Source of the DNA: CAIKXD01 sp035439485
GTDB lineage: Bacteria > Bacteroidota > Bacteroidia > UBA4408
Assembly (NCBI GenBank): GCA_035439485.1
Contig: DAORKI010000057.1
Span: 1 to 22,356, forward strand
Length of the DNA: 22,356 nucleotides
Direction: 5' to 3'
Shown here: piece after piece, positions 15,783 through 22,356 of the stretch
Numbering within the stretch: position 1 is the stretch's first letter
Layout: each line of letters begins with the position of its first letter
Position numbers and translations under genes: made by a program
The notes under the pieces: generated by a model
Database searches by the model: none
Told to the model about the DNA's origin: nothing
What the model saw: only the letters and a program-made list of their open reading frames with translations

Positions 15783-17342
15783 ATGAAATCCTTGTTATCT
15801 GTAAAATGTATTGGTTTTTACATCATATACATCATTTTGATTTTCCATATTGATGTTAATGGACAGTCATTTGAAGATACCGCAAGTTTAAAAAAAATTG
15901 AAATAAATGCACTTCAGCACCAAAAGTTTAACTCACAAGAAGCCTTAAAACAGGCTGATTTATTGATAGAAAAATCGAAGGAAGTTAAAAATTTACTTTT
16001 TGAAGGAAAAGGTTATCACCTTAAAGGTTTATCTTGTTATACTCTTTTTAGATACCCAGAAGCTTCAAAATACTTAGAGAAGGCTAAAAATATTTATGAG
16101 CAAATTGGTTATAAACAAGGTTTAGTGAGTGTTACTGATGATTTAGCAAAAGTTTATTCGAAGTTATCATATTTTCCCAAAGCAAGTGAATATCAGAAAG
16201 ATGTTAAAAATAATCTTTCGTTACAAGATAGCCTTATTCATGGTGAAAAAATAAAGCAAGAGATGAAAGTTGACTTTAGCAAAAAGGAAACACAACTAAA
16301 ATTAAGTGAAAAAATTAGCAAAGAGAAACTAGCCAAAACCAGTCAGGAACTCAAGATAAAAGAGCAGGAATTGGCTTTAGCCAACAAGGAAAGAGAATTA
16401 CAATCAATGGCTTTATTAAAGGAAAAAGCCGAAAAAAACGAGAAGGAAAAATTGTTACGACTGGCTGAACAAGAAAAGAAACTTCAAAATGTACAACTGG
16501 CAGTGCTTTCAAAAGATAAGGCACTTAAAGAAGCTTTAATAGCCAATCAAAGCAGAGAGTTGAATTTTAAAAACACCATGCGTGTTGTGTATTGGGTAGG
16601 TATTTTACTTTTATCGCTTTCACTTTTTTTTATTTATCGAAATTATAAAAATCAAAAAATAAATTTAAGAAAATTAAATATTAGTAATCATAAATTGAAT
16701 AGGGAGAAATCTAAAACTGAGGAGTTGCTCCATAATATCTTACCAGTTGAAGTTGCCAACGAGTTAAAATTGAAAGGTTTTTCTGATGCAAAGCAATATG
16801 ATGATGTTACTGTGTTATTTACCGATTTTGTTAATTTTTCAGGGATTAGTGAAAATCTATCTCCTACTGAATTAGTACACGAAATTGATATTTGTTTTAA
16901 AGCATTTGATAACATTATGCAAAAGCACAATTTAGAGAAAATTAAAACTATTGGTGATGCCTATTTAGCTGTTTCTGGCTTACCGAATATTAATCATGAG
17001 CATGCCAAAGCAGCTATTAATGCTGCAAAAGACTTAATTGAATACATGAATCAAACCAATTCCGTATTTGGTACAAATTCAAAATATAAAGCTGGAATTA
17101 GAATTGGGATTCATAGCGGGCCAGTTGTGGCGGGGATTGTTGGCGTTAAAAAATTTGCCTATGATATTTGGGGCGATACAGTAAATACTGCCGCACGTTT
17201 GGAACAAAATAGTGAAGCAGGGAAAATTAATGTTTCATATAGCACATACGAATTAACTAAACACTATTTTACGTTTGAAACAAGAGGTAAAATACCAGCT
17301 AAAAACAAAGGTATGATTGAAATGTATTATTTAATAAATTAA
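15783..17342 (+). CDS. Membrane adenylate cyclase (class III) with periplasmic TPR and coiled coil
   Basis: This 519-aa protein has a signal peptide or N-terminal membrane segment (about 8-24), TPR-like helices (35-150), a long charged coiled coil (about 155-262), a TM helix (VVYWVGILLLSLSLFFIY, 268-285), a short signalling helix and the class III catalytic domain (about 315-517). Catalytic residues are present: metal-binding D348 (LFTDF) and D392 (TIGDAY), and transition-state N468 and R472 (DTVNTAAR). The purine-selecting pair is K388 and D461 (KTIGD; YDIWGD). That Lys/Asp pair is the adenylate, not guanylate, cyclase pattern. The catalytic domain should be cytosolic and the TPR part periplasmic, making this a transmembrane sensor that makes cAMP. 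A small AT-only hairpin at 17342-17356 follows the gene. Confidence 0.9.
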   Translation: MKSLLSVKCIGFYIIYIILIFHIDVNGQSFEDTASLKKIEINALQHQKFNSQEALKQADLLIEKSKEVKNLLFEGKGYHLKGLSCYTLFRYPEASKYLEKAKNIYEQIGYKQGLVSVTDDLAKVYSKLSYFPKASEYQKDVKNNLSLQDSLIHGEKIKQEMKVDFSKKETQLKLSEKISKEKLAKTSQELKIKEQELALANKERELQSMALLKEKAEKNEKEKLLRLAEQEKKLQNVQLAVLSKDKALKEALIANQSRELNFKNTMRVVYWVGILLLSLSLFFIYRNYKNQKINLRKLNISNHKLNREKSKTEELLHNILPVEVANELKLKGFSDAKQYDDVTVLFTDFVNFSGISENLSPTELVHEIDICFKAFDNIMQKHNLEKIKTIGDAYLAVSGLPNINHEHAKAAINAAKDLIEYMNQTNSVFGTNSKYKAGIRIGIHSGPVVAGIVGVKKFAYDIWGDTVNTAARLEQNSEAGKINVSYSTYELTKHYFTFETRGKIPAKNKGMIEMYYLIN

Positions 17343-17404
17343 GATATTTTATATCTAATGAGTGATAATTTAGTACATTTTATCAAACAATCAACACAAT
17401 ATTG

Positions 17405-17412
17405 TACCTTTG
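17405..17412 (+). promoter_or_regulatory. -7 box of the aldehyde dehydrogenase gene
   Basis: TACCTTTG is an exact TAnnTTTG and lies 19 nt before the ATG at 17432. Its position argues against the upstream TTG at 17402 as start. No strong -33 element is seen. Confidence 0.5.
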
Positions 17413-17431
17413 TATCAATAATTTAAAAATC

Positions 17432-18985
17432 ATGGAAGTATTAGAAAAAAAATCGGCCGAAGTTGCCAAATTCTTGAATGAATTAAATATAAAAGAGATT
17501 AATTATGGAGCCTCAACAGGCTTACAACATTTTAGTACAAAAGGGACAAAATTGGATTCTTTTTCACCTGTTGATGGAAGTTTAATTGGCAGTGTAAATT
17601 GTGCTACTGAAGCTGATTACCAAGAAGTAATGAAAACCGCTTCAGAAGCTTTTAAAGTTTGGAGAAATATTCCTGCACCAAAGCGAGGCGAAATTGTGCG
17701 TCAAATGGGCGAGCAATTCAGAAAACACAAAGAAGCTCTTGGTCAATTAGTGAGCTATGAAATGGGAAAAAGTTTGCAAGAAGGTTTAGGTGAAGTGCAG
17801 GAAATTATTGATATCTGCGATTTTGCGGTTGGCTTGTCACGTCAATTGTATGGATTAACCATGCATAGCGAAAGACCACAACATCGCATGTATGAACAAT
17901 GGCATGCTTTAGGCGTGGTTGGAATTATTTCTGCTTTTAATTTTCCAGTGGCTGTTTGGAGTTGGAATTCAATGATAGCATGGGTTTGTGGGGATGTTTG
18001 TATATGGAAACCAAGTTCTAAAACACCTTTGTGCGGCATAGCATGCCAAAATATTATTGCTGAAGTACTAAAAAATAATAATGTACCTGAAGGTGTAAGT
18101 TGTTTAGTTTTTGGCAATGCCATGGGCGATTTAATTAATACAGATCACCGTATTCCATTAGTTTCTTTTACTGGATCTACAAGAATTGGGAGAAGAGTAT
18201 CAAGTGTGGTTGCTGAACGTTTTGGAAATACAATTTTGGAATTAGGTGGTAACAATGCCATAATCGTTTCTGAACATGCCGATTTAAGCATGGTTTTGGT
18301 TGGTGCTGTTTTTGGTGCTGTAGGAACTGCTGGTCAGCGTTGCACTTCTACACGTAGGTTGATTGTACACGAAAGCATTTATGACAAGACTATTGATGTG
18401 CTAAAGAAAGCATATAGTCAATTAAAAATTGGCAATCCTTTAGATAAAAATAATCATGTTGGACCTTTAATTGATAAAGGTGCAGTAAATGATTATTTAA
18501 ATGCGATTGAACAAGCTAAAGCACAAGGAGGTAAAATGATTGTTGAAGGGGGTGTGCAAAAAGTTGAAGGTTACGAAGGTGGAAGCTATGTTAAACCTTG
18601 CATTATAGAAGCGCAAAACTCTTTTGATATTGTTCAGCAGGAAACTTTTGCACCTATTTTATATGTAATGAAATACAGTACAATTGAAGAAGCAATTGCC
18701 ATGCAAAATGGTGTACCTCAAGGGTTGTCTTCATCAATCTTTACAAATAGTATGCGTGAAATGGAATTATTTTTATCAGTTAATGGCTCAGATTGTGGTA
18801 TTGCTAATGTAAACATTGGTACTTCGGGTGCAGAAATTGGTGGTGCTTTTGGTGGAGAAAAGGAAACTGGCGGTGGGCGCGAAAGTGGCTCCGATGCCTG
18901 GAAAGCATACATGCGCAGACAAACCAATACCATCAATTATGGCAGTCAGTTACCACTTGCACAAGGTATAAAGTTTGATATTTAA
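17432..18985 (+). CDS. ALDH7-family aldehyde dehydrogenase (aminoadipate-semialdehyde / piperideine-6-carboxylate dehydrogenase type)
   Basis: I chose the ATG at 17432 (517 aa); the frame extends to a TTG at 17402 but the promoter lies there. This is an NAD(P)-dependent, cytosolic aldehyde dehydrogenase. Catalytic Cys304 is in GQRCTSTRR and the general-base Glu270 is in LELGGNNA. The Asn of SAFNFPVAVWSWN, the KPSSKTP loop and FTGSTRIGRR are all present. GQRCTSTRR, QLYGLTMHSERP and the end AEIGGAFGGEKETGGGRESGSDAWKAYMRR are marks of the ALDH7 (antiquitin-like) group, which oxidises alpha-aminoadipate semialdehyde in lysine catabolism. Substrate is inferred from subfamily; other semialdehydes are possible. 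It is monocistronic, with its own promoter and a strong terminator. Confidence 0.93.
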   Translation: MEVLEKKSAEVAKFLNELNIKEINYGASTGLQHFSTKGTKLDSFSPVDGSLIGSVNCATEADYQEVMKTASEAFKVWRNIPAPKRGEIVRQMGEQFRKHKEALGQLVSYEMGKSLQEGLGEVQEIIDICDFAVGLSRQLYGLTMHSERPQHRMYEQWHALGVVGIISAFNFPVAVWSWNSMIAWVCGDVCIWKPSSKTPLCGIACQNIIAEVLKNNNVPEGVSCLVFGNAMGDLINTDHRIPLVSFTGSTRIGRRVSSVVAERFGNTILELGGNNAIIVSEHADLSMVLVGAVFGAVGTAGQRCTSTRRLIVHESIYDKTIDVLKKAYSQLKIGNPLDKNNHVGPLIDKGAVNDYLNAIEQAKAQGGKMIVEGGVQKVEGYEGGSYVKPCIIEAQNSFDIVQQETFAPILYVMKYSTIEEAIAMQNGVPQGLSSSIFTNSMREMELFLSVNGSDCGIANVNIGTSGAEIGGAFGGEKETGGGRESGSDAWKAYMRRQTNTINYGSQLPLAQGIKFDI

Positions 18986-18991
18986 TTAGAT

Positions 18992-19021
18992 AAGCCGCTT
19001 AACTGTTAAGCGGCTTTTTTT
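18992..19021 (+). terminator. Rho-independent terminator of the ALDH gene
   Basis: A perfect 11-bp stem AAGCCGCTTAA/TTAAGCGGCTT with a CTG loop (18992-19016) is followed directly by TTTTT (19017-19021). It lies 7 nt after the ALDH stop codon. Confidence 0.92.
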
Positions 19022-19028
19022 AGCTTTA
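19021..19028 (+). promoter_or_regulatory. Possible -7 box abutting the terminator
   Basis: TAGCTTTA differs from TAnnTTTG only at the last base. It begins at the final T of the terminator, and the lipoprotein ATG is at 19032. If used, the mRNA would be nearly leaderless and the promoter -33 region would overlap the hairpin. Confidence 0.3.
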
Positions 19029-19031
19029 TTA

Positions 19032-19586
19032 ATGATATCATTAAAACATATTTATTTAGCATTTGTGCTTTTTTTCATTAGCATGATACTTTCTTGCAAT
19101 ATAAATCAAAAGGCAGAGAATTTATATCAAGTAAGCATGAATCCTCAGGATATTGTGTTGTTTTATTTGGATTCATTGCAATATAAAGATATGATTAAAG
19201 TGATAAAAATTAATGATAAGTGTGACACATTAAAATTGAAACATGCAGATTGGATAAAAGAGATGGATTTTTTAGATGCAATCAATACCAATAAGCCTGC
19301 ATATAAAGGCACCTTGTTGCTCGATACTACACGTATTGCTGACACTTTGATTTATCACCTTGTTTGCAATGATAAAAAGTTAAATTTGAAAGAAGCAAGT
19401 ATCTATTATTTTAATAATCGTTTGTTGCATATGCATATGAAGTCTTTTAGTGATAATTTTCTTTATAGCAATGCTAAAGAAGTATATTTTAACCCGTTGA
19501 AAGGTTATTTGGTGACTGGGTTTCAGAAATTAGATTTAATTTCCACAAAAGATGTTGCATATACCATTCTCGTAAATAAATTATAA
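19032..19586 (+). CDS. Putative lipoprotein of unknown function
   Basis: This 184-aa protein has a lipoprotein signal peptide: hydrophobic residues 8-20 and lipobox ILSC with Cys22 as the acylated residue. The mature part is polar and shows no family I recognise; it contains DTTRIADTLIYHLVCND (97-113) and a Tyr/Phe-rich C-terminal half, possibly beta-rich. It is expected to be attached to the inner or outer membrane on the periplasmic side. It starts only 10 nt after the terminator T-tract and ends 6 nt before the methionine sulfoxide reductase gene, so it is probably the first gene of a two-gene operon. Confidence 0.7.
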   Translation: MISLKHIYLAFVLFFISMILSCNINQKAENLYQVSMNPQDIVLFYLDSLQYKDMIKVIKINDKCDTLKLKHADWIKEMDFLDAINTNKPAYKGTLLLDTTRIADTLIYHLVCNDKKLNLKEASIYYFNNRLLHMHMKSFSDNFLYSNAKEVYFNPLKGYLVTGFQKLDLISTKDVAYTILVNKL

Positions 19587-19592
19587 TTAGTT

Positions 19593-20084
19593 ATGGCCGA
19601 AACATTTGAAATACCCAGCACAACCGATAAAAATCAGCGTTATCAACAGATTTATAATCAAACAATTGCCTTGCTAACGGGCGAAAGCAATCAATTAGCT
19701 AACATGGCAAACATGTGTGCCATACTAAAATATGGCATGGGATTTTTTTGGGTTGGTTTTTATTTAGTGGAGGAAAATGAGTTGGTTTTAGGTCCATTTC
19801 AAGGCACTGTAGCATGCACGCGAATAGCAAAGGGGAAAGGGGTTTGTGGAACTGCTTGGGTCGAAGAACAAACCATTTTGGTTGAGAATGTAGATCATTT
19901 TCCAGGTCATATTGCTTGCAGTAGCTTATCGAAATCTGAAATTGTGGTTCCTCTATTTGATATGAATAATAAATTATTTGGCGTGTTAGATGTTGATAGC
20001 GACAAGCTCAACGACTTTGACGAAATAGATCAACACTGGCTGGAGTTAATGGGTGGTTTAATACAACCGCATTATAGCTTATAA
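19593..20084 (+). CDS. msrC: Free methionine-(R)-sulfoxide reductase (GAF domain, fRMsr)
   Basis: This 163-aa single GAF-domain protein is cytosolic. The three family cysteines are present at 75, 85 and 109 (VACTRI, GVCGTAW, HIACSS). Their spacing of 10 and 24 is identical to E. coli MsrC/YebR Cys84, Cys94 and Cys118, of which the last is catalytic. FPGH just before Cys109, SEIVVPL and GVLDVDSD also match. The enzyme reduces free methionine-R-sulfoxide, a thioredoxin-dependent antioxidant reaction. It follows the lipoprotein gene by 6 nt. Its 3' end overlaps the convergent outer-membrane protein gene by 13 nt. Confidence 0.93.
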   Translation: MAETFEIPSTTDKNQRYQQIYNQTIALLTGESNQLANMANMCAILKYGMGFFWVGFYLVEENELVLGPFQGTVACTRIAKGKGVCGTAWVEEQTILVENVDHFPGHIACSSLSKSEIVVPLFDMNNKLFGVLDVDSDKLNDFDEIDQHWLELMGGLIQPHYSL

Positions 20085-21493
20085 CATAATCCAACAGCAG
20101 TGCCCAAAGTGCTAAATTTAGTATCAATTCCACTAAGTTTAGGACTAATAGAAATCAAGTTGTGTCTATATCCTGGCGTTAATGTCAACATCATTTTATC
20201 ATTTACTTGATATGATAACTGCACTTTTAACTGGTAATTACAATTAAAAGAATTAATGACATTACTACTAATTATAGTCTCCACACCGGTAATTGTTTTA
20301 TTGATATACATTCCTTTTGCTTGGGTTAAATATCCAAATGAAACGCCAATAAAGGGAGATACAGCCAGCTTTCCAAACTTAAACTGATAGCCAAATAATA
20401 AAGGGATTTCTAGAAAACTAATTAAAGTTTTTCCATTTGCAATGAGCATACTACTATCGGTTTGGTATACAAAAACGCTATCAGATTTAGTAAGCAAAGT
20501 GCTGTCTTTAACATTAATAATGGTTTGATTATAGTTCACAATACCAAAATGATAAATGGTATCAACTTTGATAATTTGTTTGTTGTACACATCCCACACT
20601 TTTTCATCGTTTTGAAGCCATTTTTTGCTTTTGGCTTCATAATTATTGTTCTCTCCAATAACATTATATTCCAATCCACTTTGCAGCATAAGATCTTTTT
20701 TTTCCAATGTAAAATTTAGCCCATAATAAACTGTGTTTATTTTATTTTCCGAAACATTTCTAATGTCAGCATACTCTATTAAAGATTGCTCAGCCTTAAT
20801 TTGCTTATTTACATTTTGTAGGCCGGTGTAGGCACTTATATAAAGATGAAATTGATTTTTACTTTTAAAATACTCTTCGTTATTTTCATTAATTGAGAGG
20901 TGATTTTTTTCATTTATACAGGCATCCAATTTACTTTTAGGCATTTTAAAAGTTGGTAAAGGTAATTTTGAAAAGCTTATTGAACTTGGCCTTTCAAAAT
21001 CACTTGCTACCATATTTTCATCTTTCATTTTTACGGGCATCTCTAACATCAACACTGGTTTTTCATTTAAGAAGTCTGTATTTTCTTGAACTAGAACATC
21101 ATCAGTAGTTTTATTTTCTTTTGAAATAAGGTGATTTTCGTTATCACTTTTAATGCTATTATTTTGAGTAACTGTTGGTGATAATTTGTTATTATTAGAA
21201 TTAACTAGTGCTTTATTATTAGGATTTGTAGTAATTACAGAGCTTGCATTTATAGGTTGATTAATGGTGTTTGTACTTTGAGTATTAGCCATAGTTTTAT
21301 TACGATTGGCCTTATTACTATTTTTGGAGTTTAAAAATACTAATCCAATTGCAGATATTATTAAGGCAGCGCTGAAGCCGAAAAGTAAAAATACCTTTCT
21401 TTTTCGGGCAAAATGCCTGTCTAAAAGAACTTTGGCATCGGGCCATAAATCTTCTGGAGTAGGTAATTGATTATTATTGCGTTCGCTTTTCAT
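20072..21493 (-). CDS. Putative dual-membrane-spanning anti-sigma factor (inner-membrane helix plus C-terminal outer-membrane barrel)
   Basis: This 473-aa protein has four parts. Residues 1-33 are polar, cytosolic and helix-prone (EDLWPDAKVLLDRHFARKRK); 34-54 is a single TM helix preceded by RKRK, so the N-terminus is inside. Residues 55 to about 210 are an Asn/Ser/Thr/Lys-rich disordered linker. Residues 213-473 are alternating polar/hydrophobic beta strands (HLYISAYTGL, TVYYGLNFTLE, MLQSGLEYNVIG, SFLEIPLLFGYQF, AVSPFIGVSFGY, QLKVQLSYQV, MMLTLTPGYRHN, LGTAVGLCYKL), like small porin-type outer-membrane barrels. The start ATG directly follows the sigma factor stop codon. This order and layout match the Das/Dma systems described in Bacteroides. 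Anti-sigma activity is inferred; automatic annotation might call it only a hypothetical or porin-family protein. Confidence 0.7.
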   Translation of the reverse strand: MKSERNNNQLPTPEDLWPDAKVLLDRHFARKRKVFLLFGFSAALIISAIGLVFLNSKNSNKANRNKTMANTQSTNTINQPINASSVITTNPNNKALVNSNNNKLSPTVTQNNSIKSDNENHLISKENKTTDDVLVQENTDFLNEKPVLMLEMPVKMKDENMVASDFERPSSISFSKLPLPTFKMPKSKLDACINEKNHLSINENNEEYFKSKNQFHLYISAYTGLQNVNKQIKAEQSLIEYADIRNVSENKINTVYYGLNFTLEKKDLMLQSGLEYNVIGENNNYEAKSKKWLQNDEKVWDVYNKQIIKVDTIYHFGIVNYNQTIINVKDSTLLTKSDSVFVYQTDSSMLIANGKTLISFLEIPLLFGYQFKFGKLAVSPFIGVSFGYLTQAKGMYINKTITGVETIISSNVINSFNCNYQLKVQLSYQVNDKMMLTLTPGYRHNLISISPKLSGIDTKFSTLGTAVGLCYKL

Positions 21494-22087
21494 TTACTTA
21501 AAGTATATAATAAATAAAATAATACTGATGGCTAACTGTGTCTTGTCTTTTAAATTGAGTAACTCTCTTAATTTCATTTTAGCTTGATAGAAATGAGCTT
21601 TGCTTGTATTTTCTGAAATTTGCATTAATGCTGCAATTTCCTTGTGTTTGTAGCCATCAATAGTGTACATAGTAAAGACAGTTCGCGTTGCTAAAGGTAA
21701 TTTTTCAATGGCATTCATGATTTCCGGTGAATCATTATTTAATTCAAAATTATCGTGTTGATGTGTTTTAATCATACTGAAATCTTCGGTATGTTGCATG
21801 GCAGCTTTGTATTTTTGATTTTGTCTAAATTCATCGATAATATGATTAATGGCAATTCTGGTCATCCAAAATTCAAAAGTTTCAATATATTTTTCTTTTT
21901 TCAAGAATTGATCTAAGTGTGTAATTACCTTTAAAAATGACATGTTGAGGGCACTTTTTACATCATCATCATTGAGGTAATAGCGTTTGCAAACTTTGTA
22001 CAAGCAAGCAAACGAAGCCTTATAAAGCTCAAAATGAGCCCTACGATTATTTTTTGTGCATTGCTTTAACAGTTCGAGTGTAACCAT
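21494..22087 (-). CDS. ECF RNA polymerase sigma factor with hydrophobic C-terminal tail
   Basis: This 197-aa sigma-70 family protein has region 2 around 14-92 (YKASFACLYKVCKRYYLNDDDVKSALNMSFLKVI...FEFWMTRIAINHIIDEFR). Region 4 is at about 122-177 (IEKLPLATRTVFTMYTIDGYKHKEIAALMQISENTSKAHFYQAKMKLRELL), including the helix-turn-helix. It lacks regions 1 and 3, as ECF factors do. After region 4 it has an extra tail, KDKTQLAISIILFIIYFK, with a run of about 11 hydrophobic residues (185-196), unusual for this family. It is the first gene of an operon with the dual-membrane protein, stop and start codons abutting. The target promoters and inducing signal are unknown. Confidence 0.92.
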   Translation of the reverse strand: MVTLELLKQCTKNNRRAHFELYKASFACLYKVCKRYYLNDDDVKSALNMSFLKVITHLDQFLKKEKYIETFEFWMTRIAINHIIDEFRQNQKYKAAMQHTEDFSMIKTHQHDNFELNNDSPEIMNAIEKLPLATRTVFTMYTIDGYKHKEIAALMQISENTSKAHFYQAKMKLRELLNLKDKTQLAISIILFIIYFK

Positions 22088-22234
22088 ATAGTTAATTACT
22101 CAATTGCGTTAATTTTCATATAAATGTAATCAATTTGCTTTTATAGGTTGCATGTTTAAACAATTATTTTATTTCCATTTAGTTAGCACTTATTTAAAAT
22201 TCCATCTTTACTATATTTCATAAAATTTCCAATT

Positions 22235-22356
22235 TTAATTCTTAATCAACTTTTCAATCTTACCCCCATTTAATTTAACATAATACATTCCTTTGGGAGC
22301 AGCAGTTAAATCAATACTTGTAGTGTTATTTTCTGATAAAATTAAATCTCCAATTA
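22235..22356 (-). CDS. Partial: C-terminal end of a T9SS-secreted protein
   Basis: This minus-strand frame enters from beyond the window end and stops at 22235-22237. The 40 visible codons read like the end of a type A T9SS sorting domain: LSENNTTSIDLTAAPKGMYY, then VKLNGGKIEKLIKN. The pattern S(I)DLTAAPKGMYYVKL plus a basic tail is characteristic. The rest of the protein is outside the window. It is upstream of, and transcribed in the same direction as, the sigma factor gene, 147 bp away, with no terminator visible between them. Confidence 0.75.
   Translation of the reverse strand, partial: IGDLILSENNTTSIDLTAAPKGMYYVKLNGGKIEKLIKN

Noticed and set aside
15783..17342. Guanylate cyclase or histidine kinase for the TPR/coiled-coil protein.
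   Set aside because: The Lys/Asp purine-selecting pair fits adenylate cyclase, and no kinase H or N boxes exist.
17342..17356. AT-only hairpin after the cyclase as a terminator.
   Set aside because: The 6-bp stem is weak and no T-tract follows.
17432..18985. PaaZ-type dehydrogenase linked to the nearby paaBC genes.
   Set aside because: The protein has ALDH7 hallmarks and no C-terminal hydratase domain.

Overview
The window looks like a chromosomal segment of a Bacteroidota bacterium, probably a marine or freshwater Flavobacteriia- or Chitinophagia-like lineage. It is AT-rich. Several genes are preceded by the Bacteroidota sigma-A -7 motif TAnnTTTG rather than by Shine-Dalgarno sites. It encodes type IX secretion (T9SS) C-terminal sorting domains and has lineage-typical genes: a bacterial GGGP synthase, Lon with an acidic N-terminal extension, and a 7TM-AraC regulator. 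I see no phage, CRISPR, tRNA or rRNA.

Layout. 1-550: non-coding, with a GC-rich hairpin element and copy A of a dispersed intergenic repeat. 551-1282: GGGP-synthase-family enzyme (+). 1312-4292: lon and a downstream DinB-family gene (-), 2 nt apart. 4303-5550: non-coding stretch, then an exported TPR protein (+). 5548-5690: repeat copy B. 6154-12058: one giant T9SS-secreted adhesin-like protein (+) made of Kre9/KNH-type Ig modules, Ig-like domains, seven PKD-like modules and a sorting domain. It is cut by a 100-N assembly gap. Exactly 55 nt on each side of the gap is identical to downstream sequence. From this I infer that the missing part is a 735-nt copy of 7089-7823, so the gene carries an in-frame 867-nt tandem duplication. 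12059-12661: structured non-coding DNA with repeat copy C. 12662-13828: 7TM-AraC regulator (-), divergent from paaB-paaC (+, 13972-15033), with an 11-bp perfect inverted repeat between them. 15141-17342: exported TPR protein plus a TPR/coiled-coil/TM adenylate cyclase (+). 17432-18985: ALDH7-type semialdehyde dehydrogenase (+) with a strong terminator. 19032-20084: lipoprotein plus free-methionine-R-sulfoxide reductase (+). 20072-22087: ECF sigma factor followed with no gap by a protein that has a short cytosolic segment, one inner-membrane helix, a long disordered linker and a C-terminal outer-membrane barrel (-). 22235-22356: tail of another T9SS cargo (-).

How the genes work together. Most are independent short operons. 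The most interesting system is the sigma/dual-membrane protein pair (20072-22087). It matches the architecture of the recently described Das/Dma (dual-membrane-spanning anti-sigma) systems, in which one polypeptide could carry envelope state from the outer membrane to a cytosolic sigma factor. The cyclase operon looks like a periplasmic-TPR-to-cAMP sensor. paaBC is an incomplete phenylacetyl-CoA epoxidase set without paaA, paaD or paaE nearby. Its neighbouring membrane AraC protein is a candidate regulator.
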